Part shown: positions 49,640-59,305 of the stretch, piece by piece
Layout of the letters: every line of letters starts with the position of its first letter
Position numbering within the stretch: position 1 is the stretch's first letter
Assembly (NCBI RefSeq): GCF_002734285.1
Contig: NZ_NSEA01000011.1
Location: 226,982 to 290,981 of the forward strand
Direction of reading: 5' to 3'
Length of the DNA: 64,000 nt
Origin: Fredinandcohnia onubensis
GTDB lineage: Bacteria; Bacillota; Bacilli; Bacillales; Bacillaceae_L
Translations under genes and position numbers: made by a program
The notes under the pieces: model-generated
The model's input: the letters and a program-made list of their open reading frames with translations, nothing else
Database searches by the model: none
What the model was told of the DNA's origin: nothing

Positions 49640-49957
49640 ATGAGGAAACGATTAGTTCTAGCCATCATCATGTTTGTTGCGATCATGTCTTTTTCAGCTA
49701 CAATTGCACATTCCCATGCGTTTAAATCACCAGATATTCAAGAAAACACTGTAACCATTAGCGGTGTTTCAATCGACAATTTTTCATCTAATGATGATGG
49801 TAAACCTAAAATTTCCTGGATGTTTTTTTCAATCACATCGGGTTTTATCGTCCTTCGAGCAGTTTTTAAGAACTTCGAAGCAAATCACTACTTCCAAAAA
49901 TCCATATGGATAACACCCATTTTTTATCAATCGAATTATGTGGTAAAAGCTCTTTGA
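49640..49957 (+). CDS. Small secreted or membrane protein, 105 aa
   Basis: A signal peptide (RKRLVLAIIMFVAIMSFSATIAHSHA) is followed by a short Asn/Asp/Ser-rich stretch and a second hydrophobic segment (SWMFFSITSGFIVLRAVF). GGGGAGATGG precedes the ATG. It lies 38 bp before a 37-aa membrane peptide gene with a strong ribosome binding site; the two may form an operon. No family recognised. Confidence 0.65.
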   Translation: MRKRLVLAIIMFVAIMSFSATIAHSHAFKSPDIQENTVTISGVSIDNFSSNDDGKPKISWMFFSITSGFIVLRAVFKNFEANHYFQKSIWITPIFYQSNYVVKAL

Positions 49958-49995
49958 TTTTTTTATCATTTTAAAAATCAAGGAGGAGAAAAATT

Positions 49996-50109
49996 ATGTG
50001 GTTTAGATTTATTATGATTGGATTATGTTCCTTAACGGTAACGAGCCTATTCATCTTTCAAGGTATCGAGATTACACAAGCCTTTAAAGATTACTTTACA
50101 AATAAATAA
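49996..50109 (+). CDS. 37-aa membrane peptide
   Basis: MWFRFIMIGLCSLTVTSLFIFQG, one transmembrane segment followed by a short polar tail (ITQAFKDYFTNK). The AAGGAGGAG site 9 nt before the ATG is among the strongest in the window, and a terminator follows directly after the stop. Shares the transcript with the 105-aa gene by position. The function is unknown; type I toxin-like peptides have this size, but there is no antisense evidence. Confidence 0.65.
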   Translation: MWFRFIMIGLCSLTVTSLFIFQGIEITQAFKDYFTNK

Positions 50110-50113
50110 GATG

Positions 50114-50156
50114 AAAAAAACGAATGTAGCAGTATGCTCTACATTCGTTTTTTATT
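50114..50156. terminator. Bidirectional terminator
   Basis: AAAAACGAATGTAG...CTACATTCGTTTTT stem with T tracts on both sides, between the 37-aa peptide and the amidohydrolase gene. Confidence 0.92.
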
Positions 50157-50160
50157 TAGA

Positions 50161-51411
50161 TTATTCCTGTGCCATTCTTACCGTTGTGCGATACAGAAGC
50201 TCAGTACCTAGTGAGATATCTTCAAAAGTTGAATATTCCTTAGGATTATGACTGATTCCATCTTTACAACGGACAAATATCATTCCATATTCACATTCAT
50301 ATGACATGGCTAATGAGTCGTGGAAAGGACCGCTCATTAATTCCATTGGTTCCAAGCCTATGCTTTGCATCTCATTACGCATAATGTCTTTGATTCTTTC
50401 TGCACAATAACGAGGTTCGCTATTTGTATCCTCGGTAATTTTACAACGTAGCCCGTGTTCCTCGGTAATTTCCTTAATCTTTGCATGTAATTGGACTTCA
50501 AGCTTGTGACGTCTATTTAAATCAATATCTCTTAAGTCAACCGTAAAGCTTACCTTTTCAGGAATAATGTTACGTGAATCCGGAAAAACCCGTAAACTTC
50601 CCACTGTTCCAACGGTTGGTGCTCCAGGTTCTTGGCTCGCTATCTCATTGAGTGCTATGATGATTTTCGCAGCACCTACAAGTGCATCTTTCCTCATTAG
50701 CATTGGAACGGAACCGGCATGCCCAGCAAAGCCCTCTAATTCAACTGTTAACCATAATGGACCTGATATACCTGACACAATTCCAACTGGTTTATTCATA
50801 TTTTCTAGAACCGGTCCTTGTTCAATATGCATCTCAAGGAACGAACCAATGCTTCCTTTTGGGTACTCTGAATCTTTAAATTTTGAAGGATCACAGCCAA
50901 ATTCAATGAGAGCCTCTCTTCTTGTCACGCCATCTTTATCCTGACGTTCTAACTCATCGTCTTCAAGTTTCCCTAGGATTCCCCTTACACCAAATAAGCC
51001 TTTATTAAAGCGACAGCCTTCTTCATCTGAAAAAGCAACCACCTCAATTGGGCGGTTTGGAACGATATGATTCTCTTTCATTGTTTGAATGACCTCAAGT
51101 GCACCTAATACACCAATTGTTCCGTCAAATCTTCCACCATAAGGCTGGGAATCAATATGAGATCCTAGCATTAAAATGGGGGCATCTGGATTTCCCCCTT
51201 CCATTCTTCCAATTAGATTTCCAAAGTGGTCAATTCTAGCGGTTAATCCTGCTTCCTCCATCCAGCCTTTCACTATTTCTACAGCTTGACGATCTTCCTT
51301 TGATAAGGTTAGGCGACACACTCCCGTTTCGCCGATTTTCCCTATTTTTGATAACTCTGTAATTCTTTCTTCCAGCCGTTCCTTGTTAATGGTTAGTGTT
51401 TGGATATTCAT
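50161..51411 (-). CDS. M20-family N-carbamoyl-amino acid/beta-ureidopropionase amidohydrolase
   Basis: A 416-residue dizinc hydrolase. GSHIDSQPYGGRFDG near residue 84, FSDEEGCRFNKGLFG near 130 and HIEQGPVLE near 193 are the ligand and catalytic motifs of the hydantoinase/carbamoylase (HyuC/AmaB) family. Given the neighbours, the likely reaction is N-carbamoyl-beta-alanine to beta-alanine plus CO2 and ammonia, the third step of reductive pyrimidine breakdown. Allantoate amidohydrolase is a close relative and the main alternative. It is 19 bp below ald and is the last gene of the cluster. Confidence 0.92.
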   Translation of the reverse strand: MNIQTLTINKERLEERITELSKIGKIGETGVCRLTLSKEDRQAVEIVKGWMEEAGLTARIDHFGNLIGRMEGGNPDAPILMLGSHIDSQPYGGRFDGTIGVLGALEVIQTMKENHIVPNRPIEVVAFSDEEGCRFNKGLFGVRGILGKLEDDELERQDKDGVTRREALIEFGCDPSKFKDSEYPKGSIGSFLEMHIEQGPVLENMNKPVGIVSGISGPLWLTVELEGFAGHAGSVPMLMRKDALVGAAKIIIALNEIASQEPGAPTVGTVGSLRVFPDSRNIIPEKVSFTVDLRDIDLNRRHKLEVQLHAKIKEITEEHGLRCKITEDTNSEPRYCAERIKDIMRNEMQSIGLEPMELMSGPFHDSLAMSYECEYGMIFVRCKDGISHNPKEYSTFEDISLGTELLYRTTVRMAQE

Positions 51412-51430
51412 AGAATCAACCTCCTATTTA

Positions 51431-52534
51431 TCAAATGCTGGTTACATATGGCAGATTATGAGCTCTTGCAACCCCTTCATAGACAACCTTTCCATCAATC
51501 ACATTTAAACCTTTGTGTAAGGCTCTATTTTCCGCAAAGGCGCGTTCATAGCCTTTATTCGCAACCTGTAGAATATATGGCACCGTTACATTCGTGAGTG
51601 CCATGGTAGATGTTCTTGGAACAGCACCCGGCATATTTCCTACTGCATAATGGACGACTCCATGTTTCGTATATGTAGGATTTGCATGTGTTGTAACATG
51701 GGTAGCCGTTTCGAATATACCCCCTTGATCAATCGCAACATCGACGATCACTGATCCTTCCTCCATTAACCGAACCATTTCTTCTGTCACCAATTTCGGA
51801 GCTTTAGCCCCTGGAATAAGGACAGCACCAATCACAAGATCCGATTCGGCTACCGCTTGGCCAATCGTAAATGGATTTGACATCAAGGTTGTGATGGAAT
51901 TTCCAAATATATCATCTAACTCTCGCAATCTTGTAGCACTGACATCTAATATCGATACTTGTGCACCAAGGCCAACTGCAATTTTTGCAGCATTCATTCC
52001 GACTACACCACCCCCAATAACGGTGACTTTCCCTCTACTTACTCCAGGTACGCCACCTAGAAGAACTCCTTTTCCACCTTTTGTTTTTTCAAGAAATGAG
52101 GCTCCAATTTGTGTGGCCATTCTTCCTGCAACTTCACTCATTGGGGTGAGTAAAGGAAGGCTCCTATCATCTAACTGCACTGTTTCATATGCAATTGCAA
52201 CAACATTTTTTTGGATTAGGGCCTCTGTAAGCTCTCGATCTGCAGCGAGATGCAAATAGGTGAATAATAGTAATCCGTCATAAAAATATTGATATTCCTT
52301 TTGGATTGGTTCTTTTACTTTTATCACCATATCGCAAGCCCATGCATCTGCAGCAGTTGGCACAATCGTTGCTCCTGCATCAATATAAAGTTCATCAAAA
52401 AAACCTGAATTCATGCCCGCTCCCCTTTCAACAAAAACCTTATGGTTATATTGAACCAGCTGCATGACACCAGCAGGAGTTAAGGCCACACGATTTTCAT
52501 TATTTTTAATCTCCTTCGGTACTCCAATTCTCAT
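51431..52534 (-). CDS. ald: Alanine dehydrogenase
   Basis: A 367-residue NAD-dependent enzyme. [23 protein letters not shown] is the diagnostic opening; catalytic Lys is in [12 protein letters not shown] and the NAD motif is [15 protein letters not shown] near 172. ATG at 52534 is used because the GGTGG site precedes it and homologs start here, not at 52540. In this cluster it would oxidise alanine from the beta-alanine-pyruvate transamination back to pyruvate, releasing ammonia as assimilable nitrogen. It is separated from the aminotransferase by a terminator hairpin. Confidence 0.97.
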   Translation of the reverse strand: MRIGVPKEIKNNENRVALTPAGVMQLVQYNHKVFVERGAGMNSGFFDELYIDAGATIVPTAADAWACDMVIKVKEPIQKEYQYFYDGLLLFTYLHLAADRELTEALIQKNVVAIAYETVQLDDRSLPLLTPMSEVAGRMATQIGASFLEKTKGGKGVLLGGVPGVSRGKVTVIGGGVVGMNAAKIAVGLGAQVSILDVSATRLRELDDIFGNSITTLMSNPFTIGQAVAESDLVIGAVLIPGAKAPKLVTEEMVRLMEEGSVIVDVAIDQGGIFETATHVTTHANPTYTKHGVVHYAVGNMPGAVPRTSTMALTNVTVPYILQVANKGYERAFAENRALHKGLNVIDGKVVYEGVARAHNLPYVTSI

Positions 52535-52559
52535 CTCCATCCACCCTTCTTTTTTCTTG

Positions 52560-52610
52560 GTAAAAACACCCGCAATCTATTTCTTTGTGAAAATAGATTA
52601 CGAGTGTTGA
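52560..52610 (-). terminator. Terminator between the aminotransferase and ald
   Basis: AACACTCGTAATCTATTT.../...AAATAGATTGCGGGTGTT with one mismatch and a G-U, followed by TTTTA. Readthrough into ald is possible; a separate ald promoter must otherwise fit in about 25 bp. Confidence 0.82.
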
Positions 52611-52621
52611 AACATACCTTT

Positions 52622-53974
52622 TTACAATAATTTAATTTCTTCAATTAGAGTTCTTTTGACAAATTCGAGGTCTTCCTCTGAAATCGATAGAGGTGGCGCG
52701 AGAGTTAAAACATTATTGTACCCCGCTACTGTCGCTCCATTTTTCCCGATAATTAGACCCCTTTGTAGACACCCAGCAATCACTTTATTGACTTGACTTA
52801 CTTCAAGTGGTTCCTTTGTTTGTTTATCCTTGACTAGTTCAAGCCCAATCAATAAACCTTTTCCTCTAATATCACCAACATAAGGATGGTCCACTAAAGC
52901 TGCTGTAAGGCCATCTTTCAATTTGTCACCAAGTTGCTTTGACCTATCAAATAGATTTTCTTTTTCCATAATTTCTAGGTTTTTAAGTGCCAATGCACAT
53001 GCTGCAGGGTTTCCACCAAATGTATTAACATGACGGAAATAGTCATATTCCGCAGAACCTTTAAAAGCTTCGTATATTTCTTTCTTGACGGCTGTTGCTG
53101 ATAATGGAAGATATGCACTTGTAATGCCCTTTGCCATTGTAATGATATCTGGTTTAACACCGTAGTTCATAAACCCAAATGGTTTGCCTGTTCGCCCGAA
53201 CCCGCAAATAACCTCATCAGCTATGAGTAGGGCACCATGCTTTTCACATACTTCCTTTACTCCAGCCATGTATTTGTCAGGTGGAACAATGACCCCTCCA
53301 CCAGTAATGATTGGTTCCATGATCACGCCTGCTATTGTTTCACTAAGCTCCCATGTCATCACACGGTCTATTTCCTGTACAGACTGTAATTCCGACACTC
53401 CTGCATCCACCTTGTCATCAGATCTGTATAGGTCAGGTGGCGAGACATGGAGGAAGCCTGGTGCAAGTGGTTCGTATTTATATTTACGCTGCGCTTGACC
53501 TGTTGCAGCTAGCGACCCCATGGAATTACCATGATAAGCACGATAACGTGAAATAAATTTGTAACGGGAGTGTTCCCCTTTTTGCTGATGATATTGTCTA
53601 ACCAATTTAAAAGCTGTCTCATTCGCTTCCGACCCACTATTAGAGAAGAAAATAACATACTCGTCCCCAAGCATTTCATTTAGCTTTTCTGCAAGTTGAA
53701 TCGCTGGTTCGTGACTTTGTGTTAATGGAAAATAGGCCATTTGCTTAAGCTGCTCATAAGCAGCATGCGCTAACTCTTCTCTTCCATATCCTACATTTAC
53801 ACACCAAAGCCCCGACATCCCATCAAGATAACGTTTCCCATTATGATCTGTGACCCATGACCCTTCTGCTTTCGTAATGACTAGTGTAGAATTTGGATTA
53901 TACGGTTTCATAGCATGCCATACATAATCCTTATCCTTTGTTAAAAGGTCTTCCCCTTGCGTAACCTTTGTCAT
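52622..53974 (-). CDS. Omega-amino acid (beta-alanine):pyruvate aminotransferase
   Basis: A 450-residue class III aminotransferase. LDGMSGLWCVNVGYGREEL, FSNSGSEANETAFKLVRQY, IADEVICGFGRTGKPFGF and the PLP Lys in TMAKGITSAYLPLSA near residue 285 are present. The WCVNVGYGR variant fits omega-aminotransferases. With malonate-semialdehyde dehydrogenase upstream and alanine dehydrogenase downstream, the likely reaction is beta-alanine + pyruvate to malonate semialdehyde + alanine. GGGGGG precedes the ATG. It lies about 210 bp below mmsA, separated by a structured element. Confidence 0.92.
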   Translation of the reverse strand: MTKVTQGEDLLTKDKDYVWHAMKPYNPNSTLVITKAEGSWVTDHNGKRYLDGMSGLWCVNVGYGREELAHAAYEQLKQMAYFPLTQSHEPAIQLAEKLNEMLGDEYVIFFSNSGSEANETAFKLVRQYHQQKGEHSRYKFISRYRAYHGNSMGSLAATGQAQRKYKYEPLAPGFLHVSPPDLYRSDDKVDAGVSELQSVQEIDRVMTWELSETIAGVIMEPIITGGGVIVPPDKYMAGVKEVCEKHGALLIADEVICGFGRTGKPFGFMNYGVKPDIITMAKGITSAYLPLSATAVKKEIYEAFKGSAEYDYFRHVNTFGGNPAACALALKNLEIMEKENLFDRSKQLGDKLKDGLTAALVDHPYVGDIRGKGLLIGLELVKDKQTKEPLEVSQVNKVIAGCLQRGLIIGKNGATVAGYNNVLTLAPPLSISEEDLEFVKRTLIEEIKLL

Positions 53975-54000
53975 ACCCGCTTTCCCCCCTTATCCTTAAT

Positions 54001-54188
54001 CAAATGCGCCTCGGCGTATTTGCGCCCAGATTTTTAGGCCCACACGATGTGGGTCATAAAGACGTTGCCACAGGATGTGGCGTTCTTAGTCTTTGAACTT
54101 ACTGCTCGAAAAGCTCCTTTGAAAATCTGTGGCATCCGCCGGAGGCAAACATTATTCAGTAGGGGTTAAAACCCTACTGAATAATGTT
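54001..54188. repeat. Highly structured intergenic element between mmsA and the aminotransferase gene
   Basis: The element contains in order AATGCGCC/GGCGTATT, GGCCCACA/TGTGGGTC, GTTGCCACA/TGTGGCGTT and a 17-bp perfect hairpin (54148-54164/54172-54188) overlapping the mmsA stop. Outer arms CAGATTTT and AAAATCTG also pair. The GCGCCTCGGCG and CTGTGGCATCCGCCGGAGGC blocks recall a repeat common in Bacillus genomes, from memory only. Without a T tract, it is not a simple terminator. Confidence 0.65.
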
Positions 54189-55653
54189 AGTAATCAAAAC
54201 GGGATGTAATCATTTTTTTACGCGTATAGAAATTTACTCCGTCCTTACCATTCACATGGAGGTCACCATAGAATGAATCCTTCCAACCAGAGAATGGGAA
54301 AAAGGCCATTGTCGCTGGTACACCCACATTGATGCCAAGCATTCCCGCTTCTGCTTCTTCTCTGAATTGTCTTGCCGCCCTAGCATCCTTTGTATAGATG
54401 GTGGCTCCGTTCCCAAATCGGGACTTTTGAATATATTCAAGGCCTTCGTCTAAATCCTTGGCACGTAGTAAACTTAAAACAGGTGCAAAGATTTCTTCTT
54501 TAGCAATCGTCATTTCTGGGGTTACATGGTCAAAAATGGTTGGGCCCAAAAAGTTACCTTCTGGCATTTCATCCATTTCTTTTCTTCCGTCTCTAATAAG
54601 TTGCGCACCTTCTTCAAGCCCTTTTTCTACATAACCTAGGACTTTATTAAGATGTGACTCGCGGATAACGGGTGTTAAGAGCACCTCATCATCCATTCCA
54701 TTTCCAATTGTGAGACGATCTGCAGCATCCTTTAACGCAGATACAAACTTTTCACCATCTCCAACAACGACAACGGCACTACACGCCATACAGCGCTGCC
54801 CTGCACTACCAAATGTAGAGCTAATGATATTGGCTACTGCTTTTTCCATATCGGCATCTGGCATCACGATATGATGGTTTTTCGCACCTGATAAAGCTTG
54901 AACGCGTTTCCCCTGTTGCGCTGCACGTTCATATACATATTTCGCAACTGGCTGTGAGCCTACAAATGAAATTGCACTGACATTTGGATGATCTAATAAA
55001 CCATTTACAACATCATGTGCCCCATGGACAACATTTAAAACGCCGTTTGGTGCACCCGCTTCTGTAAATAATCTAGCAAGCTCATTAGCTAGCATTGGCG
55101 TCCGCTCTGACGGCTTTAAAACAAACGTATTTCCACAAGCAATTGCCAATGGGAACATCCACATTGGGACCATCATTGGGAAATTAAATGGAGTAATTCC
55201 GCCTACAACTCCTAGTGGATATCGGAACATTTCAGAGTCTATATCCTCTGCAATATTTGATAATGTCTCACCCATCATTAAAGTAGGTGCACCTGCTGCA
55301 AATTCAACACATTCAATTCCTCGTAGAACCTCACCATGTGCCTCTTTATATGCTTTACCGTTTTCTTGGACAACAAGTCTTGCTAGCTTTTCATGATTTT
55401 CCGTTAATAAATAGTGATATTTGTATAAGATCCTTGCCCTTTTCGGAACAGGAGTATTTTTCCATGTTTTAAATGCTTCTCTAGCCGCCTTTACAGCCAG
55501 GTCCACATCTTCTTTTGAAGAAAGCGGCACACGTACTAATGTTTCTTTTGTTGCCGGATTGGGTACCTCAAGTGATTGAGTTCCAAGGGCGTCCACCCAT
55601 TCCCCATTTATATAATTTTTCAGAACAACTGTTTCATTTTTGACTACTGACAT
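54187..55653 (-). CDS. mmsA: CoA-acylating methylmalonate/malonate-semialdehyde dehydrogenase
   Basis: A 488-residue aldehyde dehydrogenase. The NAD site [34 protein letters not shown] and the catalytic Cys in [14 protein letters not shown] near residue 285 are typical of the MmsA/IolA group; the usual Glu base is absent as expected for CoA-acylating members. In this setting it converts malonate semialdehyde to acetyl-CoA and CO2, the last step after the aminotransferase; methylmalonate semialdehyde from thymine would give propionyl-CoA. An AGGAGG site precedes the ATG. Lies below a cre-like site. Confidence 0.93.
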   Translation of the reverse strand: MSVVKNETVVLKNYINGEWVDALGTQSLEVPNPATKETLVRVPLSSKEDVDLAVKAAREAFKTWKNTPVPKRARILYKYHYLLTENHEKLARLVVQENGKAYKEAHGEVLRGIECVEFAAGAPTLMMGETLSNIAEDIDSEMFRYPLGVVGGITPFNFPMMVPMWMFPLAIACGNTFVLKPSERTPMLANELARLFTEAGAPNGVLNVVHGAHDVVNGLLDHPNVSAISFVGSQPVAKYVYERAAQQGKRVQALSGAKNHHIVMPDADMEKAVANIISSTFGSAGQRCMACSAVVVVGDGEKFVSALKDAADRLTIGNGMDDEVLLTPVIRESHLNKVLGYVEKGLEEGAQLIRDGRKEMDEMPEGNFLGPTIFDHVTPEMTIAKEEIFAPVLSLLRAKDLDEGLEYIQKSRFGNGATIYTKDARAARQFREEAEAGMLGINVGVPATMAFFPFSGWKDSFYGDLHVNGKDGVNFYTRKKMITSRFDY

Positions 55654-55726
55654 TTTTTGTACAGCCTCCTTTTTCGTATTTCAATATTCGTTAATCCTTA
55701 ACCTATATGTAAATTATCCCTCATAA

Positions 55727-55740
55727 TGAAAATGCTTTCA
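55727..55740. promoter_or_regulatory. Possible cre-like site upstream of mmsA
   Basis: TGAAAATGCTTTCA (reverse TGAAAGCATTTTCA) matches the CcpA consensus except for the central CG. It lies about 75 bp upstream of mmsA and is flanked by AAT/ATT, extending the palindrome. Binding by another regulator is possible. Confidence 0.5.
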
Positions 55741-55799
55741 TTAGACATTCTGTAAAATAACTGCTTGTTATTTTTCCACACTTTGAATACTCCTTGCAC

Positions 55800-55828
55800 G
55801 AAAAAACCCACTAACTCTAGTGGGCTAT
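55800..55828 (-). terminator. Terminator of the PucR-type gene
   Basis: CCCACTA/TAGTGGG stem with a 4-nt loop followed by TTTTTT on the minus strand, overlapping the pucR stop codon. Confidence 0.85.
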
Positions 55829-57432
55829 AAAACTTCCTTTTTCTCTTTTAATTGTTTTGATGAAATTAAAAACTCATATGATAAAATCATAAATTCAATT
55901 GCGAGCCGTTTTTCGTGATTCATAAAGTCTGAGCCTAGTAGCTTTTCTAGTTTTTGAATGCGGTGATATAATGTTTGCCTCACTACAAATAAACGCTTTG
56001 CCGTTTCTTGCTTCGAGCCGTTACATGATAAATAGGTTTTAAGTGTATCCATTAGTTTTCCATTATATTTTTTATCATAGGCAATGACCGGCTCCAAATA
56101 TTCTAGAACAACCTCCTGCAAATCGATATGTCTGTTAAGTAACGAAATAAGCCTAAAAATATGTAAGTCATCATAAAAATAGCTTTGGGCTGGTATCGAC
56201 ATACGGTTTTGAATTCGGATTGTTTCAATAGCGGTTTGATAGCTTTTATGTAGATCAGTAAGCTCTTCTATAAATTTTCCAACGCCAAGTATCGGTTTGA
56301 CTTTGTCATTACCTAGTTGTGACTCAGAGTCCATTAACCTTTGGATCCCATCTTGGACTCTCGCTTTCCACGTCCCATGATTTCGTTCATTGAGAAGGAT
56401 AAAAACAATTGTGTTTCTTTTATCTGCTACGTAAAGGGAAAATCCCTGTTGTTCAAAAACGGCACGAGTAAACATTTTGAAATAGGTTAAATCACTTGTT
56501 GAATAATCTTCAATTGAATCTATTTTGCAAATACATACAACAGCTCCCTTTGGTTTACTTGTTGAAGTAAGAGCTAAATAGTCTTTAATCGATTCTTCAT
56601 TTTGTTCACCGTCCAACCAATCATTGATCCATTCTGTTTCTTCTACTTTTTGTTTCTCCTCTACATATAGATTTCGTAGAAAAAGTTGTGCAAGCGCAGT
56701 TGCCGTTCGATCCAAAATGAGGTGGTCAAATTCGGTTACCTCTCTATCCTCAGAAATGATCGCAAGTTCTGCATAGCTTTCGCCTAACAGATGGATTGGA
56801 ATTTTGGCTATATAAGTCGAATCTTCAGTCTGCGAATGCAGTAATTCAAGTAGTTTCTTACGTTTTTGCTCGGTAGCTTCTGGAATAAATTGAGTTTCCC
56901 TGTTCGTAAAGAGGATAATTACTTGGACTTGGAGATAGCTTCTAATAAATTTTAGAATTTCAACATAATGATCGATGGTTAATAATCTTTTATTTAATGC
57001 CTGTGAGTAACTTTCAAGATTGGATATCATTTGATATTGGCTGTTAATAAGTAGCCCGTGAATATCTTGGGTGATTTCAACAAAAGGTACTTCCTTTAAA
57101 AAAAGTATTATTGGAAATTGTGACTTGTTTGCGAGTTCAATGATTTCTGGTGGGATCGATGAGGTGTATATTCCTAATTCAATACAAATACCTGCTGCCT
57201 GCGAATCAATTAATTGCTCAATGACGGAGATAAATTTCTCCTTATTATCCCTCCAAGCAACACCGGTTGAAAGAATTAATTCATGTCCATTTAAGAGATT
57301 CCTAATATTTACGATTTCTACAACGTGGACCCATTTTACTTGTCGCCCGAGTCCCTCTTTACCGGCGATAACTTTAATACTTTCAAAGTGCTTTCGACTT
57401 AAAATATCATCAACTGTAATATATGATTTCAA
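55825..57432 (-). CDS. PucR family transcriptional regulator
   Basis: A 535-residue regulator. The PucR N-terminal domain (VDDILSRKHFESIKVIAGKEGLGRQVKWVHVVEI... LILSTGVAWR) spans residues 5-125, followed by a middle GGDEF-like region and a C-terminal HTH (LKTYLSCNGSKQETAKRLFVVRQTLYHRIQKLEKLLG, 475-512). Family members activate purine or pyrimidine catabolic genes in response to intermediates. The start is TTG with AGGAG 9 nt upstream. It lies inside the cluster on the same strand, between the permease-side and dehydrogenase-side genes, each bounded by terminators. Confidence 0.9.
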   Translation of the reverse strand: MKSYITVDDILSRKHFESIKVIAGKEGLGRQVKWVHVVEIVNIRNLLNGHELILSTGVAWRDNKEKFISVIEQLIDSQAAGICIELGIYTSSIPPEIIELANKSQFPIILFLKEVPFVEITQDIHGLLINSQYQMISNLESYSQALNKRLLTIDHYVEILKFIRSYLQVQVIILFTNRETQFIPEATEQKRKKLLELLHSQTEDSTYIAKIPIHLLGESYAELAIISEDREVTEFDHLILDRTATALAQLFLRNLYVEEKQKVEETEWINDWLDGEQNEESIKDYLALTSTSKPKGAVVCICKIDSIEDYSTSDLTYFKMFTRAVFEQQGFSLYVADKRNTIVFILLNERNHGTWKARVQDGIQRLMDSESQLGNDKVKPILGVGKFIEELTDLHKSYQTAIETIRIQNRMSIPAQSYFYDDLHIFRLISLLNRHIDLQEVVLEYLEPVIAYDKKYNGKLMDTLKTYLSCNGSKQETAKRLFVVRQTLYHRIQKLEKLLGSDFMNHEKRLAIEFMILSYEFLISSKQLKEKKEVL

Positions 57433-57540
57433 TCTACAGCTCTCCTAAATTGAATTTTCAGATTAGTTCTATTATACGCGATAACTTGTCATTAAAGGAG
57501 TGTTTTTCCAATTTTTTTAAACTTTCCTGTTAAATGGCGC

Positions 57541-57580
57541 AAAAAAGCCAGCACCCTTTACCACTGGGTACTGGCTTTTA
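57541..57580 (-). terminator. Terminator of the preT-preA-hydA-permease unit
   Basis: AAAAGCCAGTACCC...GGGTGCTGGCTTTTTT stem, T tract on the minus strand, between the 70-aa gene and the PucR gene. Confidence 0.88.
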
Positions 57581-57607
57581 ACTATTTTTATATTGGAACA
57601 GAAAACA

Positions 57608-57820
57608 TTATGCACCTTCTTCTTGTTGCTTAATAAGCATTACCGCAAAGTACTTACGCCCTTCTGGGGTGATAATGTGTAAGGTTTCTTTTTCATCTTT
57701 TTTCTCAAAATCTACGAACGCTCCACTTAGGTTTTCTATTACATTAGTGATTTTATAGCCTTTTTGAAGGAAATAATCCACTTTGTCTCTCTCTTGCAAA
57801 AATACTTGATACTCTGACAT
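57608..57820 (-). CDS. 70-aa hypothetical protein of the pyrimidine cluster
   Basis: A small soluble protein, predicted alpha-beta, with YFLQKGYKITNVIENLSGAFVDFEKKDEKETLHIITPEGRKYFAVMLI. No signal peptide or cysteine is present. AGGAGTGTCAGTAC precedes the ATG. It follows the permease by 33 bp and is the last gene before a terminator, so it belongs to the pyrimidine transcript. I do not recognise a family; its place suggests an accessory role in uptake or regulation. Confidence 0.78.
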   Translation of the reverse strand: MSEYQVFLQERDKVDYFLQKGYKITNVIENLSGAFVDFEKKDEKETLHIITPEGRKYFAVMLIKQQEEGA

Positions 57821-57853
57821 GTACTGACACTCCTTTGTTTAATGTTTCAGGTA

Positions 57854-59170
57854 CTATGCAGTCGTTTCTCGGTCGATATCAGCCTCATAAATATTGGCGT
57901 CTTCCTCGACAGTGCCTCCAGGTAGAGCCCAATTTAATAACACTCCCAAAATAGCTGAAAGTGCCATACCATGTATTTCAAAGTTTGCTGAAAACTTCAT
58001 AATGGCTCCACCGATCCCCACAACTAAAATAACGGATGAAATAATGAGGTTACGCTTATCACCCAAATCTACTTTACTATCAACAAGCATCCGTAATCCA
58101 GATGCAGCGATAATCCCAAATAAAAGGAGAGATATGCCACCCATTACAGCTGTGGGAATTGAGCTGATGAGAGCTGTAATTTTACCGATGAACCCAAATA
58201 GTATCGCAAACACAGCTGCCCCGCCGATAACAAAGACACTAAATACTCTCGTGATGGCCAATACTCCAATATTTTCTCCGTACGTCGTATTCGGAGGACC
58301 GCCCATTAATGCTGCTAGCATCGTGGCAAGCCCGTCTCCCATTATCGAACGATGTAAACCTGGCCTTTGAATAAGGTCTTTTTGAACGACTTTACTTAAT
58401 ACCATTTGGTGTCCAATATGTTCAGATAATGTGACAATTGAAACAGGTACCATGAGTGCAATAATACTTAGAGTTACAGTGGGAGAATAATGAACAAATG
58501 GAAAAAGAAAATCAGGTACTTCGAAAATTTTTGCAGTCTTAACACCAGATAAATCCACTAAGCCAACAATGGCAGCATAAATATAACCTCCAACTATTCC
58601 AATTAAAACGGGAATTAAATTTAAAAAGCCTTTAAGGAAAATGGAGCTTAAAATAACAATCGCTAAGGTCACTAATGCAACTGTAAAATGAAGGAGACTA
58701 TATTCACCATTTGAGTTATTCATTGCCATACCAACTGCTGTCGGTGCAAGACTAAGTCCAATTACGATAATAACTGGACCAACAACTACTGGTGGAAGTA
58801 ATTTAACTAGCCATTTATGGCCTGTAGCTTTAATAACTAAAGCAACAATCCCATAGACTAGACCGGCTAGAAAACTTCCAATCATTGCCGCACCAGGACC
58901 ATCTGCTGCTGTTGCCGCAATTATCGGGGCAATAAATGCAAATGACGAACCAACATATGCTGGAACTTGACCTTTGGTTATAATCAGAAAAGTGAGCGTC
59001 CCAATTCCACTTGAAATAAGGGCTACACCTGGACTCAAGCCAACAAGATACGGAACTAAGATGGTTGCACCAAACATAGCAAACAAATGCTGGATGCTTA
59101 AAATCAAAAACTTACCTGGTGGCGGTGTCTCGTTTATCCCCAAAACAACCTTCGAATCTTCACTGCTCAT
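57854..59170 (-). CDS. NCS2 family uracil permease (UraA/PyrP type)
   Basis: A 438-residue transporter with 12-14 hydrophobic segments. QHLFAMFGATILVPYLVG is the UraA signature, and PNTTYGENIGVLAITRVFSVFV carries the substrate-site Glu of NCS2 proteins near residue 290. The second conserved acidic site, SEHIGHQMVLSK, is near 247. Uptake of uracil or thymine is expected. The sequence stands close to UraA rather than xanthine permeases. AGGGGG precedes the ATG. It lies 136 bp below hydA. Confidence 0.93.
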   Translation of the reverse strand: MSSEDSKVVLGINETPPPGKFLILSIQHLFAMFGATILVPYLVGLSPGVALISSGIGTLTFLIITKGQVPAYVGSSFAFIAPIIAATAADGPGAAMIGSFLAGLVYGIVALVIKATGHKWLVKLLPPVVVGPVIIVIGLSLAPTAVGMAMNNSNGEYSLLHFTVALVTLAIVILSSIFLKGFLNLIPVLIGIVGGYIYAAIVGLVDLSGVKTAKIFEVPDFLFPFVHYSPTVTLSIIALMVPVSIVTLSEHIGHQMVLSKVVQKDLIQRPGLHRSIMGDGLATMLAALMGGPPNTTYGENIGVLAITRVFSVFVIGGAAVFAILFGFIGKITALISSIPTAVMGGISLLLFGIIAASGLRMLVDSKVDLGDKRNLIISSVILVVGIGGAIMKFSANFEIHGMALSAILGVLLNWALPGGTVEEDANIYEADIDRETTA

Positions 59171-59305
59171 ACCAAATCCCCCTTTTCATTTGTTTTTGTC
59201 AAAGCTTAAATTTTAAATATTCTGAATTATCTTGGCGTATATTCACCTCATTTCCTCATCTCAAATGAAGGAAGGAGTTATACTCCCCCCTCTTTAACCC
59301 ATAAA

